Positions 43,921 to 55,865 are shown, counted from the stretch's first letter. The stretch is DNA of 64,000 nt from Haliclona indistincta (GCA_964017065.1 OZ024783.1:688085-752084); one strand, 5' to 3'. The notes: generated by a model from the sequence alone, not told the origin. Numbers and translations are program-made.

Positions 43921-44990
43921 TGTTGACAACAAAGATTAATTATTCATTCAAACCACGTGTCATAATAGTATTCATACACACAGCGTCTAGCTAGCTAAAC
44001 ATGTCTGCTACTCTGCTTTGCTTCGAGTGCTTGGCTCTTCTACTACACGAGGCTCCAATGACACGCTCCTCTCGTCACGGACTAGCAATGGCGTGCTGGG
44101 TGTCTCGCCCAGTTGTGGTGAGCTTGGTGCTCCTTCAAGGTCCATTATTTTCTCTTGAACGGGCTCCATCTCTCCGCGCATCTCGGCTGACCACAGGGTG
44201 AGGTTCTGCTGAATTGATTCCAGCAACTTGATAGCTTCGCTGTAGCGCTCGTCAAAAATACTGTCTATCTCTTCCATTGCAATGTCGTAAGCTTCTTTTG
44301 CAACTCGAGCGGCTTCTTGGATGTTCTTGCGGACCTCGTAAAAGAACACGGACATGCTCAGCGACAGGGCTAGCACAGCAGGATTGGATCTCTCCAGACT
44401 CTTGGAAACCTCTCGTGCCTCCATATAAGCATCCTCGGCTTCCTGTGCAAGCTGAGCTCTCTTTTCGTCTACACACACCTCGGCCTTGTAGCGGCAGTAG
44501 TCAGCGCGCATCTTGTAGTACAGCGAGCGCCCTAGAACCAGAGCATTCTTGTTCGGTAGACGGACGTCCGGGCTGAGTGCTATGGTGCCATCTTCTTCGC
44601 ATACAACATCACTGGGGTCGGGCAGACATGGGGTGATCCTGTCGTTGAGGAGCGAGAGAACCTCGTCACAAATCTCATGCACTTCGTCCTGCACCTTCTG
44701 GCGGTAGTCGGTTATTACTTGCCGCTTCTTGTCGTCAACAGCCTCAATCTCTAGCATTCGCACAGCACGCCATGACAGTCGGAAGCCACCGACAACGTTA
44801 TTGTACGCCTCCATGAAGAATTTTCTCTGTTCAACAGTGAGTACGGGATCCAGGTCGACCATCTTGACCAAGAAGGCTCTCATGTCGCTGAAGTTTTCAG
44901 CCTTTTCGGCTGTCTGCGCCAGAATAATGCAGCGGTCCCGCGCGCTCAGCATTTCTTTGCACCTGATTCGGTTCAAGTCGTTACAACGAA
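43842..44990. repeat. Segmental duplication, copy 1
   Basis: Contains the beta-galactosidase signal-peptide exon start and a full 14-3-3 gene. It matches 47788-48950 at high identity throughout, including the intergenic CCACGTGTCATAATAGTATT. Confidence 0.9.
44008..44952 (-). CDS. Divergent 14-3-3 protein, copy 1
   Basis: Single exon, 314 residues from MLSARDRCIILAQTAEKAE. Family landmarks are present: AYNNVVGGFRLSWRAV, DEVHEICDEVLSLL, YYKMRADYCRYKAEV, SVFFYEVRKNIQEA and LTLWSAEM. 14-3-3 proteins are dimeric cytoplasmic adaptors for phosphoserine/threonine peptides. Of the four pocket residues (K49, R56, R127, Y128 in human zeta), R56, R127 and Y128 are kept but K49 is Asn here (AYNNVVG). There is an acidic insertion after the DRITPCLPDP loop and a Ser/Pro/Glu-rich tail of about 55 residues, making it some 65 residues longer than usual. 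The tandem copy at 47954 keeps Lys49. Confidence 0.9.
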   Translation of the reverse strand: MLSARDRCIILAQTAEKAENFSDMRAFLVKMVDLDPVLTVEQRKFFMEAYNNVVGGFRLSWRAVRMLEIEAVDDKKRQVITDYRQKVQDEVHEICDEVLSLLNDRITPCLPDPSDVVCEEDGTIALSPDVRLPNKNALVLGRSLYYKMRADYCRYKAEVCVDEKRAQLAQEAEDAYMEAREVSKSLERSNPAVLALSLSMSVFFYEVRKNIQEAARVAKEAYDIAMEEIDSIFDERYSEAIKLLESIQQNLTLWSAEMRGEMEPVQEKIMDLEGAPSSPQLGETPSTPLLVRDERSVSLEPRVVEEPSTRSKAE

Positions 44991-45189
44991 TCTAGCTAGC
45001 AACTGAGGTGACAAATAATTATAGTGAGTTGCTGTGTTTCGGCTAGTTTTGTGCGCTTATCAATGTCACGCCCCATTACCCCCAACACGGGGCAATGTGG
45101 AGATTTACACTTGCGGGTTTTACAATGCACCAGGGGAGGGGGAGCGACTGGCATGCAAATCCCCTACATACCCCCACTCAGTAGGCCCC
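44953..45189. other. Spacer between 14-3-3 copy 1 and the LINE
   Basis: Includes the 14-3-3 upstream sequence (GTTGCTGTGTTTCGGCTAG, shared with copy 2) and a GC-rich stretch without a gene. Confidence 0.5.
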
Positions 45190-46935
45190 TACTGGTGCAC
45201 AGTCCAAACAGAGAACACTCCTCTTGTGATCTCTCTAAAGCTAAGGGTGGTGATGGCATTCCTCCCTTGATTCTGAATCAGGCTGCTGCAGCTCTTGTCG
45301 AGCCTGTGCATCACCTTTTTCTTTATGCCTATCTAAGTCCTATCTTCCCGCAGAGTGGCGTTGTCACCACGTTACGCCCATCCATAAATCAGGTGATAGG
45401 TCGTTAGTTACTAACTATCGTCCAATATCTCTTCTTTGTTGCTTGTCTAAGGTACTTGAGAGACTGGTATTTGAGAAGGTTTATGACTTCATTGTTAAAC
45501 CATTTATCTCTAACTCTCAATTTGGTTTCGTTAGAAATCATTCTACTCTTCACCAACTTCTGCTCTACAGTGAATTTCTGCACACTGCCCATGAAAACCG
45601 GCAGCAAGTGGACTCTATCTATCTTGACATACGTAAAGCATTCGACACAGTCTCTCATACATGTCCAAACTATGGAATGCTGGCATAATTGGAAACGTCT
45701 GGAGTTTTTTCAGAGCCTATCTATCCAACAGGCAGCAATGTGTTGTTATTGCCAACAACAAGTCAGATTGGTGTGCAGTTACTTCTGGTGTGCCGCAGGG
45801 AAGCATCCTTGGTCCCTTACTGGTTATCTTTTTTATTAATGACTTATCTCTGATCCCCTCCTTTTCAATGCCTTACTTATTTGCTGATGACACAAAGTGC
45901 TGTACTAAAATCTTATCCTCTTCTGACAGCTCTGGTCTTCAGGAAGACTTAAATCTTATTAACGATTGGAGTTCCCTTAGTGGGCTTACTTTCAACCTTT
46001 CCAAGAGTTGTTTGCTACGTTTTTATAACAGGACCACCTCAACTATTGATGCCACCTACCACCTTGGCCAAGCAGTTATCCCTTACCAAGATCACTGCAA
46101 AGACCTTGGTATCATTTTCTGCTCTGATCTCTCATGGTCAAAGCACTACAATCATATCTCTGCCAAGGCCTACAGGCAACTTGGACTGATCAGGCGTACT
46201 TTCTCTACCTCAATCTCTGTGAGAGCTAAAAAACTTATTTTTCTCTCCTTGGTTAGATCCCAATTAACTTATTGCTCTCAAATCTGGAGACCTCACCTTA
46301 TCAAAGACATCCTGCTAATCGAGAAAATTCAAAGGCGGGCGACCAAGTTCATTCTCAATGACTTTTCCTCGGACTACAAAGCAAGACTAATCTCTTTGGG
46401 TCTACTTCCCTTGATGTTCCTCTATGAGCTTTTTGACGTTTTGTTTTTTGTAAAGTCTGTGAAGTATCCTGACCCAAGCTTTGTGGTAGACAAATAATAT
46501 GTCTCGTTTTCGTCTCTTCCTACCAGGTCTGGTTCTACTGCTAAGCTAGTCCACAAATACAGCTCCACCTCCTTGTCGTGTCATTCCTATTTTCGGAGAT
46601 TGGTTCGTATCTGGAACAGTCTTCCTCCGATTGACCTGTCATAGTCTTTCTCAAGCATAAAATCCCAAATCAATCAGTACTTCTGGTCCATTTTTCTATC
46701 AAATTCAATCCTTCTATTCCTTGTTCCTATCATCTTATCTGTCCTTGTAATAAGTGTAGCCTTAGTAAATTTTATCTGATATTTGAATATTAATTTTTTT
46801 TCCTGGGTATCCATACATGTAGTTCTTATAGATATTCCATCAGTACAGATATTATCAATTGTCTCCTGACTCTGCTTCCTCCTCTTTTATTGATACTGTC
46901 TGTCTGTAAAATCTAAATTGAATTGAATTGAAAAA
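45190..46935 (+). mobile_element. Non-LTR retrotransposon, decayed reverse transcriptase
   Basis: RT blocks read in order across at least two frameshifts: YRPISLLCCLSKVLERLV, SQFGFVRNHST, YLDIRKAFDTVSH, VTSGVPQGSILGPLL, LFADDTKC and CKDLGIIFCSDLSW, with a C-terminal LVRIWNSLPP. Stops at 46495 and frame breaks near 45400 and 45660 mark it as dead. The 3' end is a short AATTG repeat. It separates the two 14-3-3 duplicates. Confidence 0.85.
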
Positions 46936-47787
46936 ACTATGCTACATGTCCGCATTTTCAATTCAATTTAAGTTTTACAGAACAAAGATAAAGCAAAAAC
47001 CAAAGATGCAGAGAGCGGAAGAGATGAGTTCTGATAATAATAAGAACCCCAGAAAAAGAAAAACTAGGAGGAAACTTAACACTAACAGGATGGACGTGTC
47101 AGATGCCCCACCCCTCAGGCAGCAAATTACAGCTGGCAAATCCTAGTCTCCTCCCCAGACCACTCCCCTGGTTGGAGGGTCTGGTTAAATGCAGGATAGT
47201 TTAAACAGTTTGCCATTGCATGATATTATATCGAGCTCAGGCATGCATTGTTTACAACTTTACACTCCAGATCAAGGTAAGTAATATTCCAGAACAATCT
47301 ACTGAAAATAGCTGAAACAAGTTATCTGCTGTTACAGTGATTGGACAGCATTTGTGCGTCTTGCGGCCAGAGTTTAATTTGTGTGCCACAGCTGCAATTT
47401 CTTTTCTTTATTAAGTGAATGATGCTCAAGAATGATAGCAATGCTGTTTTGATCACGTTGGTGCTTTCTTGGGTGAATAGTTTTGCCAACCAATTCTCTG
47501 GTGCTTTCTTGCATGGGTGAATAGTTTTGCCAACCATTTCTCTATCTTCATCTCTCTGTACTGCAAAAACTAAAAGAGGTAAGGGTGGGGCAAGGTAGCT
47601 TAAACGAACGCTTTTGGGCAGTAGTATCCATTTCGCAACATACTTTCCGATCTAAATTGTCCTCTAAAGACGAAGCTGACCAGGAAAGTCGCAATGTATT
47701 TTGGTTTTATTTGCCTACGAGCAGCAACGTCAGAATAAATTAGCTAAGTTGCTGGAATAACTGCCAGAGGCGCGACAAAACCACGCC
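46936..47787. other. Intergenic region between LINE and second 14-3-3 block
   Basis: 46960-46980 is the reverse complement of the LINE's 3' end, suggesting a head-on fragment. The short plus-strand frame 46928-47146 is Lys/Arg-rich without motifs. Around 47440-47540 a direct repeat of about 40 bp (CTTTCTTG.GTGAATAGTTTT) occurs. No gene was identified. Confidence 0.5.
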
Positions 47788-48950
47788 TTGAGGTGGTGGT
47801 GGAATGGCGCAGCCTGCAGCATCAGGTAGAAGAGCTACTGACTCAGCTAAAGACATTTTGTTGACAACAAATTAAAGATTTAATAATTTATTCCTTCAAA
47901 CCACGTGTCATAATAGTATTCATACACAGTGTCTAGCTAGCTAAACATGTCTGCTACTCTGCTTTGGTTTGAGTGCTTGGCTCTTCCACACGAGGCTCCA
48001 ATGACAAGCTCCTCTCGTCACGGACTAGCAATGGCGTGCTGGGTGTCTCGCCCAGTTGTGGTGAGCTTGGTGCTCCTTCAAGGTCCATTATTTTCTCTTG
48101 AACTGGCTCCATCTCTCCGCGCATCTCGGCTGACCACAGGGTGAGGTTCTGCTGAATGGATTCCAGCAACTTGATAGCTTCGCTGTAGCGCTCGTCAGAA
48201 ATACTGTCTATCTCTTCCATCGCAATGTCGTAAGCTTCTTTTGCAACTCGACCGGCTTCTTGGATGTTCTTGCGGACCTCGTAAAAGAACACGGACATGC
48301 TCAGCGACAGGGCTAGCACAGCAGGATTGGATCTCGCCAGACTCTTGGAAACCTCTCTTGCCTCCATGTAAGCATCCTCGCCTTCCTGTGCAAGCTGAGC
48401 TCTCTTTTCGTCCACAGACACTTCGGCCTTGTAGCGGAAGTAGTCAGCGCGCATCTTGTAGTACAGCGAGCGCTCTAGAACCAGCGCGTTCTTGTTCGGT
48501 AGACGGACGTCCGGGCTGAGTGCTATGGTGCCATCTTCTTCGCAGACAACATCACTGGGGTCGGGCAGACATGAGGTGATCCTGTCGTTGAGGAGCGAGA
48601 GAACCTCGTCACAAATCTCATGCACTTCGTCCTGCACCTTCTGGCGGTAGTCGGTTATTACTTGCCGCTTCTTGTCGTCAACAGCCTCAATCTCTAGCAT
48701 TCGCACAGCACGCCATGACAGTCGGCAGTCACCGACAACGTTCTTGTACGCATCCATAAAGAATTTTCTCTGTTCAACAGTGAGTACGGGATCCAGGACG
48801 ACCATCTTGACCAAGAAGGTTCTCATGTCGCTGAAGTTTTCAGCCTTTTCGGCTGTCTGCGCCAGAATAATGCAGCGGTCCCGCTCGCTCAGCATTTCTT
48901 CACACATGATTCGGTTCAAGGAGTTACAGCGTAGCTAGCCAGCAACTGAG
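47788..48950. repeat. Segmental duplication, copy 2
   Basis: Matches 43842-44990. The beta-galactosidase part is only a stub (CGCCTTGAGGTGGTGGTGGA onward) with no catalytic exons behind it. Confidence 0.9.
47954..48907 (-). CDS. Divergent 14-3-3 protein, copy 2
   Basis: Single exon, 317 residues from the ATG at 48907 or 313 from 48895 (the latter aligns with copy 1). It is about 90% or more identical to copy 1 and has the same insertion and tail. The phosphopeptide pocket is complete: Lys in AYKNVVGDCRLSWR, and Arg-Tyr in YFRYKAEV. It is likely the copy that retains canonical binding. Intact frame, so both copies are probably expressed. Confidence 0.9.
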   Translation of the reverse strand: MCEEMLSERDRCIILAQTAEKAENFSDMRTFLVKMVVLDPVLTVEQRKFFMDAYKNVVGDCRLSWRAVRMLEIEAVDDKKRQVITDYRQKVQDEVHEICDEVLSLLNDRITSCLPDPSDVVCEEDGTIALSPDVRLPNKNALVLERSLYYKMRADYFRYKAEVSVDEKRAQLAQEGEDAYMEAREVSKSLARSNPAVLALSLSMSVFFYEVRKNIQEAGRVAKEAYDIAMEEIDSISDERYSEAIKLLESIQQNLTLWSAEMRGEMEPVQEKIMDLEGAPSSPQLGETPSTPLLVRDERSLSLEPRVEEPSTQTKAE

Positions 48951-49293
48951 GTGACGAAGAATATGGTGAGTTGCTGTGTTTCGGCTAGCTTTTATGCAGC
49001 TCGTTCTTTGCGCATGCGCAGACAGTAAGTCCAATTGAAACATACGTCGGCGCACGACTACCGGTACACCTTCAAGGCGCCTCGCGGTCTAGCAAGCCGA
49101 GGTCACAAGCGTATTGTTGATTACAAGAGCATGTCATCTCATTGTACCAAGCGCTGTTGCTGGAGAACAATGTGTTGTAGACATGACATGTCATCGAGAG
49201 GGCGCTGCTTGACTGCATCGACACAAACTGATAAAGATGAAACAATTTTTTTTCTGACAGTTGCACAGTAAACTATAATGAATGATAATAATA
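48908..49293. other. Intergenic between 14-3-3 copy 2 and LCA5-like gene
   Basis: No gene seen. It should contain the promoter of the 14-3-3 copy and the 3' UTR of the LCA5-like gene. Confidence 0.5.
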
Positions 49294-52266
49294 TTAAATG
49301 ACCAGTTCTTCAATATCATCGTCCAGTGCTAGTACTCCGATGGAAGCTGATGAGCGACCATTCTGCAGTCTATTCAAAGCCTTGTTAGCATGTGGCTGTG
49401 CATCTCCATTGCTAGCTGCCCCATCTTGTCGAAAGTCCTGCAGTAGTCTAACTGCTCCTCTGCTAAAATCAAACACATTAGCAGTGTTGTTATCTCCTGC
49501 TGCTGCTGTAGTTCTCACTGCTTCAGAGTTGCGTCTAGGAGCTGCTGCTCCAACAGAAGGCTGATACCCACCTATAATATCACTGGCTGCTGGCTTCAGC
49601 CCTATGACCTCCTTGGTCTTGCGTTCTCCTAAACTCTGCACAGTATTTGTATCGCTTTGCTGTGTAGCACGTCGGCCGTGTCGTGGTTTATGCTGTGTTT
49701 CGCCGGAGTTTGTCCTGCTCTGAAAGTCAGTTAGGAATGTTCGTGATTCCTTCCTACCTAGTGCTTGCGATCCGTACGGATCTTGTTCTGTCGAAAATGC
49801 TGGTTTGCCTTCGTGTAAATTCTGCAGCTTATCTGACCAGCTAGTAATGGAGGTCGAGCTATCTCTTTCCTTCATTGTTTCGCTCCTTTTCTGAGCAACA
49901 CTTTGTGTGGTAGTGGTAGAGGAAGTGTTCGATTGCTGCTGGGTTGGAGAGTCTGCGAATAAGATATTCAAGAGCTCTTTCTTCCTTGCTTCAGGATCGA
50001 GGCTGGGTGTGTTAGATTGAGATCGCTCTGAGTGAGATTGAGATGGTCGTCTCTCTCTCTCTGTCGCTGCAGGTTGCTGCGAGCTAGTAGCAGTTGCTGG
50101 AGTAGTGTTACTGCCGAACAATGTCTTCAACAAATCGCTTCTGTCAGCTGGGATCTGTGGTTTGCGTGTCGGCTCACTGGATGAGTTTGCTGTGAAGGTG
50201 CTGGTAGGCGGGGTTTGGATTGAAACTGGTGTGACTGTAGGCGGAGCTACAGGAGCAGTGTAAGTAGTTGTGAGTGGGGCTTGTATACTTGCAGGAGCTG
50301 CTTGGATGCTTGAGGGCGGGGCTTGCATGCTAACAGAAACTGGTGGATTGTTTGTAGGCAATGGTTGGATGCTGACAGGAGCTGTTTGGGTGCTTGTAGG
50401 CGGGGCTTGTATACTTGCAAGAGGAGTAGGCTGAGGGGTAGCTGCAGAGGGTGTGGTTTGAGTGATGGAGGGGGTGGTGGTAGGAGTGGTTTCGCTAGTG
50501 ACGGGAACAGTAGGTGTACCAAATGTAAGAGTGGGTGTGGCTTCAGTGATTGTGTAGGTGACAGTAGATTGAGGAGAGGATTGTTCAAACGACATTCTCA
50601 GTGAGGCAGACGCAGTATATTTCTCTGGTGTCTCAGTGATTAGCCTTGTTGCAGTAGACTCCTCTATCGTCTGTGTGCCTGTGGTGGAGGTGATAGTTGT
50701 GATGGAGAGGGAGACGGTGGACTTGGGAGGGTATGTGAGAGTAGTCTGAGAGAACATGTCGTCACACATGGGCCGCACAAGAGAGGAGGGCAGCTGGCGG
50801 GGCATGGTCTGCTGTATACGCTGACTATAGATATTCATCACTTGCACTTCTTTCTCCCTTTCCTACAAATATTGAGAAAAAATCAAAACCGCAGTTTCAT
50901 GCTACTTGCCGACGCTTGCCTTTAGTTGCCACTTCAGTTTGTGCACTGATTTCTGGAGTTCGTCTAGTTCACGTGTAGACTGTTTGTACTTGCCCAGTGC
51001 TGTCTTCATTTCCTGGCTATGAGCCTTGGTGGTTACCTCCATCGCCCTCTCCAGCTCCTGTAGACCAAACAATATTATGAGTACAGCGAAGAAGTAATTT
51101 TACTGACTTCTTGCAATGCTGAAGTGAAAAGTGCAGGATGTCGCCTTCATGCACTAATGTGTTCAGTCTCTGATCATCCTCCATCGTGCAACAGTGACTA
51201 CAGAGACTGAACACATTACTGCATGAAGGTGACACTCTACACTTTTCTCTTCAGTATAGCTAGAAGACCTGTAAACTAGTGTCAAACAGAACCATGAATC
51301 ATTAGCACTTGAAGTGTATAATGAAAGAGCATGTAATGAGCTGATATGCAACACATAGCTCAATTAGAACCAGTCAACACAGCAGAGTACAATACTAGAC
51401 CAGAACCAGAGTTGTGGCTGCTTGGCAGTGCTTGCCTACCTTTTCTCGTTTCTCTTGCACTGCCATTTTCTCATTGGCAGTCTGCAACTGCCATGTCAGT
51501 AGCTCCCTCTCCTTCAGTCCCTTCTTCCTGATGAGCTTCTCCATTTGCTTATGCTCACTCTCCTCTTTAGCCACTTTCTCTCTAGAGAATAAAAATTATG
51601 TCATTGGTAGAGCCTGACTCCTGAAACCCAGGCTAGGAGCTCACAGGAGTACTGACTGTGCCTCACACTGCAGGTGTGGGCAGTCCCACCTGAACCTCTA
51701 GTGGTCAGTGAGACACAGCCCCACTCAGTATAATACTCACCTCAGTGAGTTCACCATCTTCCTCAGCTCAGTATTCTTTCCCTGGCTGCGGCGAAGCTGC
51801 TCCCTCACAGACCTCACCTCCTCACTGTGTCTCTGCAGTATCTGAGGTAGCTCGCTCTCCTGTTGCTGCATCTTGCCTAGATCTCTCTCCTGTCTCACTT
51901 GGAGCCTCTTGAGCAGTTTATTCTCTCTCACAGACTCGTTCAGTTGTCGCTCGGCATCAGCAAGTCTGTTCTGCATTGATCTGAGCTCATGGCGAGTGGA
52001 TGACAACACGCGATCTCTAGGCGACGTTTGAGGAGACTTTCGCATCGCTGGAGGCGGTAGGCTCAGCCTGGTAGACGCTACAGAGAAGAAAGTCCGACTA
52101 GTAGTGAAGATTCCCTGAATCTACGGTGCTACTCACCCCGAGCCTTTTTCTTGGTTTGAACTAAACTAGTAACTCTGTCGTTGTATTTTCGAGCCGATGG
52201 GAACTTGCTGCTCTCCTCAGACGCCAAAGGCTCTTCAAAATCTTCATCGTCATAGCTGTCAGCCAT
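49294..52266 (-). CDS. LCA5: Lebercilin-like ciliary protein
   Basis: Five exons: 52266-52137, 52077-51741, 51581-51440, 51057-50920, 50862-49294, totalling 771 residues. It starts MADSYDDEDFEEPLASEESS. The lebercilin coiled-coil domain (residues about 60-260) is clear: RHELRSMQNRLADAERQLNE, NKLLKRLQVRQERDLGKM, LPQILQRHSEEVRSVREQL. The long last exon is Ser/Thr/Pro-rich and presumably disordered, ending DDDIEELVI. Lebercilin is a ciliary transport-associated protein; localisation to cilia or basal bodies is inferred. The intron after exon 4 uses a GC donor (AAG|GCAAGC). A MITE lies in the intron at 51115-51245. The LCA5/LCA5L distinction cannot be made here. Confidence 0.88.
51115..51245. mobile_element. 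Small MITE in an LCA5 intron
   Basis: AAGTGAAAAGTG ... CTTCATGCACTAATGTGTTC at left and the complement ending CACTCTACACTT at right. Same family as 39742-39850 and 59405-59522. Confidence 0.8.
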
Positions 52267-52389
52267 TTCTGGCTATGTTTGCTATTGACGTGGTTACCAT
52301 AACAACACCAGATGCACGTGAGCTATCAATTAATTAACGATAGTTATTAAAACACTAGTTATTAGAATATTAATGTTAGCGAGCGTGTC

Positions 52390-54043
52390 TCAATCGTCTT
52401 CTTCTCTGCGGGGCGGTCCACCTGGTTTGGGTCCGCCTGCCCTCTTAGCAACAATAATCTGCAGCACAAAAAAGATAATATTTTGCCTTGTCCAAAGCAT
52501 TGCTGTCCCTTACCTGATCCACTCTCAGCACAGTGCAGGCGGCATCGCAGGCTAGCTTCATACCCCATTGACGGTTCAAGAATAGATCCAGCACACCAGC
52601 CTGTACCATGTCCTTCACACCAGCTCCTCCCTTACTCTGAGAGACAACAACATAACATCAACCAGTGCACGAGAGAACATCTCACCTCCACATCAATTCC
52701 AGCATACTTGTCTCCTTTCTGGTGAGCAGCATACAGCTTGGAAACCACATCATTGGGCTACAAACACTGCAATAAAACAGGGCTTTAGATGCACGTGGGC
52801 TGAACCTTGAATCCAGCATTCTCTGCTAGTGCTCGCGGTATGACCTCCAGAGATTCTGCGAATTTCTTGATAGCATACTGCTCCAACCCTGGACAAGCCT
52901 GAACACACCACACAATCATTCAATCTCCACTAGCTCACTCACTCACTCACTCACTCACTCACTCACCCACTCACAAACACCCACTCACTCACAAACACCC
53001 ACTCACTCACCCACTCACTCACTCACTCACTCACTCACTCACTCACTCACTCACTCACTCACTCACTCTCTCACCCACTTACTCACTCACTCACAACCCA
53101 CCTACCAACTCACTCACATACTCACACACCCATCCATCCACCCACCCACCCACTCACTCACTCACTCACTCACTCACTAACTCACCTCTCCATATGTAGT
53201 GAGTTGTCTAGCCAGCTCAATCTCAGTGGCTCCTCCTCCAGGGAGCATACGACCGTCTCTGGTAAGAACCTTGAATGTGTTGATGCCATCATCAAGGGCT
53301 CGCTCAACATCATCCATTAGACCAGACGTGCTGCCACGAACAACAATGGTGGATACCTGAGTATCTTCATTATCTGAGAGAGGAAGAGAATGGTATGCGA
53401 GACTGCGAGTGTAACAAGGGAGTAGATGTATAGTACATGTGTTTGTAAGACACCCTCTGTGGGGCAGCTAGACACTGCTTAGTGCACTGGCTCTACCAGT
53501 GACCCTCTGTGAGGCAGCTAGACACTGCTTAGTGCACTGGCTCTACCAGTGACCCTCTGTGAGGCAGCTAGACACTGCTTAGTGCACAGGTGTCCTGGCT
53601 CTACCAGTGACCCTCTGTGAGACAGCTCTGTAAACACTTCACTGTCCTCCTACCTTGTCTGAAAATGATGACGTTATTCTCTCCAATCTCGTCCACCATC
53701 ACACAGTCACAGTTTCCTATCTCGCTAGGAGTGGGTGGCACCTATTGGAACAAACCATAACACACAAGCACGCCTGTACGTCAGCCAGTCACCATTTTAG
53801 GCAGTGCCGCGGCTCCAGTTGTCCTGCACACTCGACGAATATCAAACTTAGACAGCAACCTATGGAAAAGATCATACAACTAGCTGATCACAATGTCCAG
53901 CAGTGACTCCCCACCTCACGACCATGATGTTGTACTTGTTACAGTAATGCAGAGCAAGGTCTCCAACTTTACCACCGCTGACGACTACATTACAGCCAGC
54001 TTCAGCAACGGCCTTGATTTGCTGTGTGTGAAGGAGGGAGGGA

Positions 54044-54081
<38 letters not shown>

Positions 54082-55865
54082 GAAGGGAGAGAGGGAAGAG
54101 AGAGAGAGGGAGGAAGTAGATAACTTCGCTAAGTTACAAGCTAGTTGTATAGTACCTGTTCTATGAGGTCTTCCTCTCCTTTGCTAAACTCAAGGAGTTC
54201 CTTAGCTGACTTGAGCAGCACAGTTCCCTTGGTCTCGGTGTTCATGGCGTCGAAGGGGCAGGTATACACAGCCACACGAGCCTTGTCAATCTTGGTCACG
54301 TCCCCTGTAGAGGAGAGGTATCACCAGGGTATAGGTACTGGAGAGATTGATGGATATGATCGTCCTACCTTCGATCTCTCGCTTGAAGACGAGCCCTTTG
54401 ACCATGGTGGAGTTCAGTACCCCAGCACCCTAGGAGGGAGGGAGGGAGAGAGAGCAGTATTTGATCCGGAAGACTGTTTCTACACCATGCACAACACTTT
54501 GAAGCTCATGTCATCCCTCACCATTATTTTAGACACTCTAATGTTATCCACGTTGAAGTTCTTGGGTACATTAGGCAGCACAGATACTGAAGGACGAGGA
54601 AATGAAAATGAAAGGACGAGATAGATTAGGGAGCTGCTACTTACCACAGGCACGAGCAACCAGGTCAGCAAAAAAGTCTTCATTACCGTACTAAAGAGAA
54701 ATTTACGGTGGTGATAGTGATGGTGATAGCAGTGAGGGTGATAGTAGTGATGGTGATAGTAGTGATGGTGATAGTAGTGAGGGTGATAGTAGTGAGGGTG
54801 ATAGTAGTGATGGTGATAGTAGTGATGGTGATAGTAGTGATGGTGATAGTAGTGATGGTGATAGTAGTGATGGTGATAGTAGCGATGGTGATAGTAGTGA
54901 GGGTGATATTAGTGAGGGTGATAGTAGTGATGGTTACAGTAGTGATGGTGATAGTAGTGATGGTGATAGTAGTGATGGTGATAGTAGTGCTGGTGATAGT
55001 AGTGATGGTGATAGTAGTGATGGTGATAGTAGTGATGGTGATAGTAGTGAGGGTGATAGTAGTGAGGGTCCTTACTTGCATGGTCGCTATAGCTGGTTTT
55101 ACAGCTTTGGCTACTTCCTCTATGGACTCCATTTCAGTCAATGTAAAGCAGACCAAAGCTGGAAAGGGAGAGGGAGAGAGAGAAAGAGAGAGAGAAACCA
55201 AGCAATAATATAAATATTTGCATCACCCTTACTGGGCAGTAACTCGAGAGCCTTCTGACACGCCATTTCATATCCCTCCACGACCTCACTGGGTGATAGA
55301 CCCATTCTGAGCAGCTCCTCTGCGTTCTCCAGCAGGGCACCGGCAAATACCATCAAAAAATTAGTCCCGTCACCGATCTACAGCCAAGTTAACAACTAGT
55401 AATAACTATTACCACACCTACTTCTTGGTCCAGTCGATCCATAGCTAGTACTAGCATCTTGGCGGCTGGGTGCTCCACCTGAGAGAGGGACGATAGAGTG
55501 AGCGACTAGGAACAACTGGTCTTTACCTCGAGTTCCTTTATGACAGTCGCTGCATCGTTAGTTACGAACAGCTTCTCGAGGTGGTTGATGACCATCTTGT
55601 TCATCCCTGTGAAGATGGGAGTGGTCGTGATGTACTAGGACACTATTCCTTACCATAGGGTCCGTATGATGACCTCACTATCTTAGAGATTTGCTTGCAA
55701 GCATCGATATTTCTGTAGACAGCTTCTTCCAGTCCTCTGTAGTGCTGCAGAAAACATGTCCACCATTAGCACACGAACTCGTGGTAGTGTAGAGCCCGTC
55801 TCGCTCACCTTGGTGCCTTCCTTGAGCATGCTGGCTAAGCCAGCAGTTGGTACTGATAGCGCCAT
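52390..55865 (-). CDS. CCT8: T-complex protein 1 subunit theta (chaperonin CCT8)
   Basis: Eighteen exons: 55865-55809, 55744-55654, 55606-55527, 55478-55422, 55377-55227, 55158-55076, 54690-54645, 54586-54522, 54429-54369, 54304-54156, 54021-53915, 53859-53793, 53741-53654, 53373-53186, 52898-52806, 52757-52686, 52636-52514, 52458-52390. They sum to 1647 nt, 548 residues, the same length as human CCT8. It starts [22 protein letters not shown]-site motifs of group II chaperonins are present: [28 protein letters not shown], and [17 protein letters not shown] folds actin, tubulin and many WD proteins as a cytosolic hetero-octameric double ring. The end is only 123 bp from the LCA5-like start codon. 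Several introns hold long tandem repeats. Confidence 0.97.
52934..53185. repeat. (CTCACT)n array beginning at a CCT8 donor
   Basis: On the minus strand this is GTGAGT-type repetition starting exactly at the 5' splice site after exon 53186-53373. Confidence 0.95.
53448..53630. repeat. About 60-bp tandem repeat, three copies, in CCT8 intron
   Basis: Unit containing CAGCTAGACACTGCTTAGTG and CTGGCTCTACCAGTGACCCT; the third copy carries a small insertion. Confidence 0.9.
54705..55070. repeat. 15-bp minisatellite (GGTGATAGTAGTGAT)n in CCT8 intron
   Basis: About 24 near-perfect units between exons 54645-54690 and 55076-55158. Long open frames on both strands are repeat artefacts. Confidence 0.95.

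Noticed and set aside
46928..47146. Small basic protein (72 codons)
   Set aside because: Lys/Arg-rich composition next to LINE 3' debris, no motif and no splice support.
54683..55208. Open frames of Thr/Ile and Val/Ile repeats on both strands
   Set aside because: Intronic 15-bp minisatellite in CCT8; flanking exons splice across it in phase.
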